From Hippophae tibetana (taxonomy: Eukaryota; Streptophyta; Magnoliopsida; Rosales; Elaeagnaceae): a DNA stretch of 64,000 bases. Below, one piece after another: positions 56,506-64,000 of this stretch. The translations under genes and the position numbers were made by a program. Position 1 is the stretch's first letter. Each line of letters begins with the position of its first letter. Location of the stretch: positions 105,056,898 through 105,120,897 of the forward strand of contig CM072810.1 of the NCBI GenBank assembly GCA_037013495.1. The letters run 5' to 3'. The notes beneath the pieces were generated by a model. That model saw only the letters and a program-made list of their open reading frames with translations, was not told where the DNA came from and ran no database searches.

Positions 56506-59500
56506 ATGGCTGAAGACAAGCCGCTAGGATCAGAAGCTGAAAGTTCATCAGTGCTTTCCTTCATGAATATGCATGAGGTGGATGTCAACCCAAATCAAAG
56601 ATTAAGCTCAATCTTGTTGAATGAGTTTAATTACTTGCCTTGGTCAAGAGCAGTGTCTCTGGCTCTAGGTGGAAGGTCCAAGTTGGGGTTCATAAATGGA
56701 AGCATCGAAGTACCTGATGTTTCCTCACCAACCTATGAATCCTGGCTTAGTAAGGATCAGCTCGTTATGTCATGGCTCCTAAATTCCATGGAACGTAAAT
56801 TAGCTGAAATATTCAGTTACTCTGAATCTGCATACCAACTATGGGAGACGGTCAAGGAAATGTATGGCAGTCAAAATAATGCTGCACGAGTTTTTCAATT
56901 AAAGAAAGACATCTCAGATCTGCAACAAGATGGCAAGCCTTTTGTACAACTCTTAGGAAGCATGAAAAGCATGTGGAATGAGTTGGAAATATATCGTCCT
57001 CATACAACCGATGTAGCTCTGCTACGAAAGAGAGCAGAAGAAGATAAGATATTTCAACTTTTGTCCAGTCTGGATTCAACATATGAAGATATACGATGCC
57101 ATATACTCATGAATACAGAACTTCCTTCCTTCACCAATGTATGTGCGACAATTCAACGTGAAGAAGTAAGAAGGAAAGTCATGAACAAGGATACAATGGC
57201 TAATTCACCTGAGGCAAGAGCCTATCTAACCAACGAGAGGAAGTACAAAGGGAAGCATCCAAACTTGAAGTGTCAACATTGCAACCATACGGGCCATGTT
57301 AAGGACACATGTTGGATTCTACATCCAGAATTAAAACCTGATTTTATAAAGGATAAGAGTTTACAGAAAGTGAATCGTACTGGACTCCGTGCTAATCATG
57401 TTTTTGCCTCTACCTCTAATGGGTCTGATCCATTCAAGAACTTCACAGCGAATCCAGCTGAACTCATGAATGAGTTTATGTTGTATCTTCAAAGCAAGAC
57501 AAGAGGAGCTAGAATTGACTGTGTGGATAGCATAGAAGAAGGAAACTCGACAGCATTGCTAGGCAAGTTTGCGGGCTTCTTGGCAGATACAAAACTCATA
57601 CCACAAGAGGACATGCAAGGTATCATAAAAGCCTTTAAAACTGCTCTTAAAATAAATATGTTGCATGATTTTTGGGTTGTAGATTCAGGTGCCACAGATC
57701 ATATGACAAACCATGTGTCAAAGTCTCATAAGTTTGAAAAATTAGCAAATCCTTCTCAAGTTTCAATTGCAAATGGTGAGAATGTAAAGGTTTTAGGAAA
57801 GGAAAAAATAAAATTAATGTCAGATGAAATCGAGTCGGTAGTTTTATATGTACCTTCCTTTCCTTTCCAACTTCTGTCTGTAGGAAAAATCACAAATACC
57901 TTGAATTGCTTAGCCATTTTTTCTCCTCACAATGTCATTTTTCAGGATTGTGTCACCAAAAAGACGATTGGTGAAGGGTTTTACTTAGATGGTCTCTATT
58001 ACATATCCAAGAGCAATCCCAGAGGGTTTCAAGCTAAGTTTAATCCTATCCAAGATAATCAATTGTGGCATCAACGTGTAGCTCACCCTTCTCTACCAAT
58101 TTTGTCAACTTTATTTCCAAACTTAGGAAATGATGAAATTGCATGTGAAACTTGCCACTTGTCTAAGGCCACTAGATTGCCTTTTAATTCTTCCTTGTCT
58201 AGGGCTAGTAAGTGTTTTGAACTAGTTCATTCAGATGTATGGGGACCAATTAATGAATCTTTTGATGGTTATAAGTATTTTGTGATTTTTGTTGATGATT
58301 TCTCTCGAGTCACATGGTTATATCTTTTAAAGTCTAAGAATGAAGTTATGGAAGTATTTAAGGACTTTCATAATCTTGTTAAAAATCACTTTTCTTCTAA
58401 AATTCAAACCTTAAGGTCTGACAATGGCACCGAATACATGTCCCATATCATGAAACAATATTTGAGCATTCATGGCATTATGCATCAAACAAGTTGTGTT
58501 GGCACACCTCAACAAAATGGTGTAGCTGAACGCAAAAACCGGGACTTACTTGAAAAAACTAGAGCATTAATGCTACAAATGAATGTACCAAAGAGATTCT
58601 GGTCCCAAGGGGTTATGGCAGCTGCTTACATCATCAATAGATTACCCAGTCGAGTCTTGGATTTCAAGTCTCCTCTAGAGGTCATGAAAGGAAGGAAAAT
58701 TAACCTTTCACACCTTAGAGTCTTTGGTTGCATCTGTTTTGTACATATTCAATCTCATCATCGAGATAAATTGGATCCTAGAGCTGTTAAATGTATTTTT
58801 CTTGGTTATTCATCTACACAAAAGGGATATAAGTGTTATGATCCCCAACTTAGGAGATTAATTGTGTCTAAAGATGTTCGATTTTATGAAACTAACCCTT
58901 TTTTTAGCAAGTCACATGAAATCACAAGTCAAGGGGATGACATCTTGGATGTGTTTCCATTACCAAGAATCGAACTTAAGGCTCCACAACAACAAGATCC
59001 CAGCTATGTCAACATTGATGCATCTCTCACTGAAAATAACAATGAAGGGTCTCGTCTTAATGGTACACTGCATGAAGATGGTGATAATCAAGATGATCCT
59101 CACAATATGGTACAAGATGTGAACGAGTGTGAGATAACTCCTTCTGCTCCACGACGTAATCCAATGCGTGTTAGGCAACCTCCCACAAGACTTCAAGACT
59201 TTGTCACCTACAAACCCACACATCCCATCTCAAATTATGTGTCATATAAGAGAGTGACACCAACCCATGCCGCATTCCTCAGCACTATATCGAGTTACAG
59301 TGAGCCTCAAAACTTTCATGAGGCCAACAGCCAAGAGGTGTGGAAGGAAGCCATGCAAGAAGAACTTAAAGCCCTAGATCAACACAACACATGGAGCATC
59401 ACCAAACTTCCAAAAGGCAAGAAAGTTGTGGGTTGCAAATGGATCTATAAGCTCAAATTTAAGTCAGATGGATCAATTGAGAGGTATAAAGCAAGATTGG

Positions 59501-60837
59501 TGGCTCGGGGATTCACTCAAACATTCGAGGTGGATTACAAAGAAACATTTGCACCTGTTGCAAAAATGAACACAGTAAGAGTGTTACTGTCTGTGGCTGT
59601 AAACAAGGGGTGGTCCATGTACCAAATGGATGTGAAGAATGCATTCTTGCATGGTGATCTCAAAGAAGAAGTCTATATGAAATTGCCACCTGGGCATCCT
59701 CAAAGCAATGAACTGGATTTAGTGTGCAAATTGCACAAATCCATTTATGGTTTGAAACAGTCCCCACGAGCTTGGTATGCCAAGCTAAGCTCAGTTCTCA
59801 CTAGTGTTGGTTTCAAAAGCAGCAATGCCGATTCCTCACTATTTGTTCGCACAGGAGCTATGGGCAAATTGGTTGTGCTGATTTATGTAGATGATCTGAT
59901 AATTACAGGTGATAATGCTGACGAGATTTTCAACCTCAAACAGTCCCTCAGACAAAGGTTTGCAATTAAAGACCTTGGGATATTGAAGTACTTTCTTGGT
60001 ATAGAAATGGCAACCTCGCACAAGGGACTCTTTCTTAACCAAAGGAAATATGTCCTAGATTTGCTTAAGGAAGCTAACATGAGCGATGCTAAACCAGCCA
60101 TTACCCCTCTTGACAGCAAGCTCAAACCTAGCTTGAAGGGCACGCCACTCAGGGATATAAGTTATTACCAACGACTGGTTGGTAAGTTGATCTACCTAAC
60201 AATCACCAGACCTGACATCACATATTCTGTAAGTATTGTGAGCCAATTCATGCACTCCCCAACACTTGAGCATTTGACCCTTGTTAAAAGGATCTTACGC
60301 TACTTAAAAGGATCAGTGGGTCGTGGTATTATCATGAAGAAGAATGACAACACACAAATCATGGGGTATTGTGATGCTGATTGGGCAGGGAATGCAATTG
60401 ATCGCAAGTCCACCACTGGCTACTGTACATTTGTCGGTGGAAACTTGGTCACATGGAAGAGTAAGAAGCAAACTGTCATTGCCAGATCAAGTGCCGAAGC
60501 AGAATATCGTGCAATGGCTTCAACTGCGTGTGAGTTGATATGGCTTAAAGGTCTTCTGTGTGATTTAGGTGTTCTTACAACTCTTCCTATGTCCTTATTT
60601 TGCGACAATCAGGCAGCTATGCATATAGCATCAAACCCAGTGTTTCACGAGAGGACGAAACACATTGAAGTTGATTGTCATTACGTTCGTGAACAAGTTC
60701 AATCACAGGTGATTCAGACACATTATACAAGAAGCTTCGACCAACTGGCTGACATCTTCACCAAGCCCTTGGCTTCTCATCAATTTCAACGACTTTTGTC
60801 CAAGCTTGGATCCATAAATCTTCTGGATCCAGCTTGA
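56506..60837 (+). CDS. Copia gag-pol polyprotein, 1443 aa, intact
   Basis: The ATG at 56506 (MAEDKPLGSE) is used; the frame stays open upstream into the LTR only via a TTG. Domain order: copia-type gag (LNEFNYLPWSRAV); zinc knuckle C256-x2-C259-x4-H264-x4-C269; aspartic protease with D393 in DSGAT; pre-integrase zinc site (H522, C547, C550); integrase catalytic D577, D639, E675 with exactly 35 residues between the last two (DD35E); reverse transcriptase with YVDD (D1129, D1130); RNase H starting near D1290 (YCDADWAG) with SAEAEYRAM. The order protease-integrase-RT-RNase H defines Ty1-copia; the text resembles TNT1-94-type polyproteins. No stop or frameshift. The terminal TGA at 60835 lies partly inside the polypurine tract. 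Confidence 0.97.
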   Translation: MAEDKPLGSEAESSSVLSFMNMHEVDVNPNQRLSSILLNEFNYLPWSRAVSLALGGRSKLGFINGSIEVPDVSSPTYESWLSKDQLVMSWLLNSMERKLAEIFSYSESAYQLWETVKEMYGSQNNAARVFQLKKDISDLQQDGKPFVQLLGSMKSMWNELEIYRPHTTDVALLRKRAEEDKIFQLLSSLDSTYEDIRCHILMNTELPSFTNVCATIQREEVRRKVMNKDTMANSPEARAYLTNERKYKGKHPNLKCQHCNHTGHVKDTCWILHPELKPDFIKDKSLQKVNRTGLRANHVFASTSNGSDPFKNFTANPAELMNEFMLYLQSKTRGARIDCVDSIEEGNSTALLGKFAGFLADTKLIPQEDMQGIIKAFKTALKINMLHDFWVVDSGATDHMTNHVSKSHKFEKLANPSQVSIANGENVKVLGKEKIKLMSDEIESVVLYVPSFPFQLLSVGKITNTLNCLAIFSPHNVIFQDCVTKKTIGEGFYLDGLYYISKSNPRGFQAKFNPIQDNQLWHQRVAHPSLPILSTLFPNLGNDEIACETCHLSKATRLPFNSSLSRASKCFELVHSDVWGPINESFDGYKYFVIFVDDFSRVTWLYLLKSKNEVMEVFKDFHNLVKNHFSSKIQTLRSDNGTEYMSHIMKQYLSIHGIMHQTSCVGTPQQNGVAERKNRDLLEKTRALMLQMNVPKRFWSQGVMAAAYIINRLPSRVLDFKSPLEVMKGRKINLSHLRVFGCICFVHIQSHHRDKLDPRAVKCIFLGYSSTQKGYKCYDPQLRRLIVSKDVRFYETNPFFSKSHEITSQGDDILDVFPLPRIELKAPQQQDPSYVNIDASLTENNNEGSRLNGTLHEDGDNQDDPHNMVQDVNECEITPSAPRRNPMRVRQPPTRLQDFVTYKPTHPISNYVSYKRVTPTHAAFLSTISSYSEPQNFHEANSQEVWKEAMQEELKALDQHNTWSITKLPKGKKVVGCKWIYKLKFKSDGSIERYKARLVARGFTQTFEVDYKETFAPVAKMNTVRVLLSVAVNKGWSMYQMDVKNAFLHGDLKEEVYMKLPPGHPQSNELDLVCKLHKSIYGLKQSPRAWYAKLSSVLTSVGFKSSNADSSLFVRTGAMGKLVVLIYVDDLIITGDNADEIFNLKQSLRQRFAIKDLGILKYFLGIEMATSHKGLFLNQRKYVLDLLKEANMSDAKPAITPLDSKLKPSLKGTPLRDISYYQRLVGKLIYLTITRPDITYSVSIVSQFMHSPTLEHLTLVKRILRYLKGSVGRGIIMKKNDNTQIMGYCDADWAGNAIDRKSTTGYCTFVGGNLVTWKSKKQTVIARSSAEAEYRAMASTACELIWLKGLLCDLGVLTTLPMSLFCDNQAAMHIASNPVFHERTKHIEVDCHYVREQVQSQVIQTHYTRSFDQLADIFTKPLASHQFQRLLSKLGSINLLDPA

Positions 60838-60844
60838 GGGGGAG

Positions 60845-61182
60845 TATTGGATATTAGTTCTTAATTCAAAGAATAAACACAAGGACCTTAATTCAAGGAA
60901 TAAAACAAGGAGCTTAATTCAAGGAGTAAAACAAGGAATCCTTAATTCAAGGAGTAAAACAAGGAATCCTTAATTCAAGGAGTAAAACAAGGAATCCTTA
61001 ATTCAAGGAGTAAATCAAGGAATGCTTAATTCAAGGAGTAAATCAAGGAATGCTTAATTTAAAGAGTAATTGAAGGAATAAAATTTCCTTATAAATAGCT
61101 ATACAATTGTAATGAAAACATGAAGAAAATAATACAAACTAGAGAACTCTTTTGTGTAGAGTTATTTCTTGTTTTTTCTACA
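60845..61182 (+). repeat. 3' LTR of element 2 (338 bp)
   Basis: Same length and termini as the 5' LTR, one mismatch. It follows the polypurine tract directly. Confidence 0.95.
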
Positions 61183-64000
61183 GTTTCGTTCTAAGACTTT
61201 TTTCTCGATTTATTATATCCAATTTTAATAGCTCAATTGATTGAGAAAGAGCTTGATTGAAAGTTTCTCAAAAAATGACAACAATAGGCACAAGATTTGA
61301 CTTAAGGGACTTGAAACTGAATGGGTATTTTGGTAAATGACCTTTTGAGCATGTATAAAAACAAGTTGAATCATTAAGAGAGTATTTGAATATTTGTGAG
61401 AGAGGCTAGAAAAGAGTTTAAAACATTGTTGTGTGTGAGAGCTTATGAGGTCTTTTTGAGGGATATTTTCTACAGTGAGTGTTTCTCTTCAAGGTTTTCT
61501 TCTATTATATTTGTAATGTTTAATATTGAATCTATTGAAACTCATCTCTTTGGAGAGGTATTGAATCATTATAAATTTAGTGTGTTATTTTTTTTATTGC
61601 TCTTATCTTATATTTTATTATCATTAACATCTATTTTTAGTACTTGATAGCTTTTTTTTTTTTGAAATATATTCCTAGATGTTTGCTTGGATAAGCATTG
61701 TACTTAGATTGTTTAATATTTGTAATATCTAGGGTTCATTTTCATAACAGATTAATTGAACGATTGTTTGACAAAAAAAGATTAAGTATTGATGGCATCA
61801 TCAAAATATACAATTTACTATTAAGGAAATGGTTTTATATGCTCCTACTACAAAAAGACTCCTTGGTATAGAGTCATTAAAAGTATATTTGGATTGAATG
61901 AGAATAAATGAGATGTGGTTTGTAGTTTGCAATGAGAGTGTCAAATAAGATTAGAAGTGAAATAAATTTCGCTTTTGAGAGCATCTTAAGTTTGATTTTT
62001 GAAGGTGATTTTTTTCAAGTCTTAAAAAGATTTTCAAGATTATATAAATGAACATTTTGAAAAAATATTTCATAATGAGGTTTGAATTTAAGTTTTAGAA
62101 GAAATTAATTAAAATGTTGAAGATTTTTCGAACATAATGTCAGATTTTTAATGTCAAAATAAGAATCGATATCACTATAACATGATATGAACTAAGAATA
62201 TATTTAAATGTTTATCATATAAATCTTATTTTTGTGTTATCGTGGATAATCCTAATATACAAGTTTCGATCGCTTTGCATCAACATAGAAATATCAAACT
62301 TTAACTAAAGTTAAGTTTTTAAACTTGTTGATTAAACTTGGTGAGATGAATTAATTAAATTTATCTAAGTTTTTCTTTTCTTCGAATTTGTGGGTGCTTA
62401 ATTTGAAAAAAAATAACTCATAAAACATTGATGATTTATTTTTACATAGTACATATCTTTGAAATTTACAAAGCAACATTCGGATACATGGAGTAAAGGA
62501 TAAGAAGGCAAGAAGTTATAGAATGATGGTTGAGAGCAATTCTTTATAGGAAATGAGTATTTATGAAATCGGGAATGGTATCAATCTTTGTGAGAAAATT
62601 TGTTTTGGAGTGAGAGTGGTTTTTAAAGAATTCAAAGATTATTCTTAATTTTACATAAATTTTAATTGAGTAGATTATTATTAGAAGTTGAAACTATAAG
62701 ATATGTTACATATCTATTATTTGATATATTCAGGTACTTTTTTTAAAAGTGAATTATTGTTCAATTTTGTATTTTTATAATTGTTACAAGTGATAGGTAA
62801 TAAGAGATGGAAATTATCTATTCTTGATTAATCTGAATTCAAACATATCGAAGTTTTTTCGGATATAATATTTAGATTTTAAATTGATGTATTTGTAATA
62901 AAATTTATTACTTATAGTTACAACTAAAAAAATTAACATAATGAGAAATATATATGTATAATTATTAAATTATTATAAGTATTTATATTTATTTTTTAAT
63001 TTAAAATAGTAATCTAATATAATTATAATATATAATATTTAAATATAATGTGTTATAATATAAAATATATATTTATTTATAATTTAAGAATAATTTGATA
63101 TGTATCGGATACAATAGATTATAAAATCTGTAAATATAAATACGATTCGAATACAAACAAATAGTATATTTTTCAGTCCAATTATGATCGGATTATAAAT
63201 TTTTCAATCTAATCCGATTCAATTCTAATAGATTGTATAAGATTTTTTTAATTTAAATAAATTGATAAAATTATTTGCTTATTTCTACTTACGTATATTA
63301 ATATGATAAAATACTTATAAAATAAATTAAATAAGCCAAAAACAGTTCATTATATATGGGGTTCACGTTACTAGTATACGACCTAATATCAATTACATAG
63401 AAAACATAAAAGATTTACCAATACAAACCAAGATTTACCAATTCAATTATGACTCTTTTCTAAAAGTTTGCTTTTGAAGTGTTAAAAATTAAACTAAAAA
63501 TTATTTATTGTTGTTAAAGTATGTATTAAAGTGATACTATAAACAATTAAATGTAAGATTATTGTAAAAAAAATTAAAAATAAATAAATATTTAATAAAA
63601 AATAGAGAAAAATAAATCTAATTAATAGTAAATATATTTTAAGAATATTGAATAACATCTTCTACGATCAGCTTCATTCCTTGTCTTTAGGGGCAATAAT
63701 CTCATTGTATTTGGGTTGTGTCTTATTTGTATTGTCACTCCTATTTATCTCAACAGATTTTTATACTTCATAAAATAGAGCAAAAGTTATTTTCAAGTGT
63801 ATTATGTAAAACAACCTAAAAGTAAATTAACAGAGTTTCCATAAACTTTTAAAATAAGTAAAAAATAAAGAAATGGTAAATTATAAGGCCGGGAAAAAGA
63901 TATCCATTAGATTAAGCTATTTGTCTTATTTGATTTTATTGATTATAAATTTTATTATTTAATAATTTAATTTAAAAAATTAATTAATAATGAATTATAT
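61183..64000. other. AT-rich intergenic DNA, no gene recognised
   Basis: Begins with the right target-site copy gtttc. The plus ORF at 61396-61647 lacks family features; its ttctacagtgagtgtttctcttc stretch resembles leader or LTR DNA of other plant retroelements. The rest is AT-rich with no exon or complete element. No TIR-coding exon for the upstream receptor is seen on the minus strand. Confidence 0.55.

Larger units (their letters stand above)
56101..61182 (+). mobile_element. Ty1-copia retrotransposon element 2, full-length and young
   Basis: 5082 bp flanked by perfect target duplications gtttc (56096-56100, 61183-61187). 5' LTR 56101-56438, primer-binding site TGGTATCAGAGC at 56439-56450, uninterrupted gag-pol 56506-60837, polypurine tract gagggggag at 60836-60844, 3' LTR 60845-61182. 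The two 338-bp LTRs differ at one position by eye (t at 56139, g at 60883). All expected parts are present, so this copy has the structure of an autonomous element. Same family as element 1. Confidence 0.97.

Noticed and set aside
61396-61647. 83-aa plus-strand ORF as a gene
   Set aside because: No family motif, very biased composition toward its end, and a sequence look of retroelement leader DNA; no splice or promoter context.

Overview
The window is nuclear DNA of a flowering plant, almost certainly a eudicot. The genes are split by AT-rich introns with GT..AG borders, the intergenic DNA is very AT-rich, and the gene families are plant-specific or plant-expanded: a subgroup IX bHLH factor, an NPF/PTR transporter, a plant RanBPM, a bZIP factor and a TNL-type immune receptor. 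Three Ty1-copia retrotransposons lie among them. Species cannot be read from the sequence. Gene models were assembled by eye from splice consensus, reading-frame continuity and family knowledge, without transcripts or searches.

Layout. 386-5494 (-): bHLH80/81-like gene, with its last exon off the left edge. 9041-9358 (+): small single-exon membrane protein. 11190-14144 (+): four-exon NPF5-type transporter, 570 aa. 15072-16168: two-level inverted repeat whose arms each fold into a 95-nt MIR-like hairpin. 16701-21463 (+): decayed copia copy (element 1). 21464-29655: gene-poor AT-rich DNA. 29656-38678 (+): ten-exon RanBPM gene, 467 aa, whose introns carry tandem duplications, a TRIM-like LTR element and a foldback element. 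41903-51175 (+): bZIP gene, 333 aa, whose last intron holds a complete antisense copia element (element 3, 45559-50649). 51716-55185 (-): NB-ARC, LRR and C-JID exons of a TNL with no TIR exon in the window. 55600-55910: LINE reverse-transcriptase relic. 56101-61182 (+): copia element 2, full-length, open 1443-codon polyprotein, LTRs differing at 1 of 338 positions. 61183-64000: no gene seen.

The host genes form no pathway; they are ordinary eukaryotic neighbours. What ties the window together is retrotransposition. Elements 1 and 2 belong to one family whose LTRs contain a variable minisatellite. Both copia families have TA..CA LTR ends instead of TG..CA, with target-site duplications supporting those borders. 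I see no CRISPR array, tRNA, rRNA or prokaryotic operon. The least explained structure is the nested foldback at 15-16 kb. The most consequential gene-level oddity is the receptor without a TIR exon.
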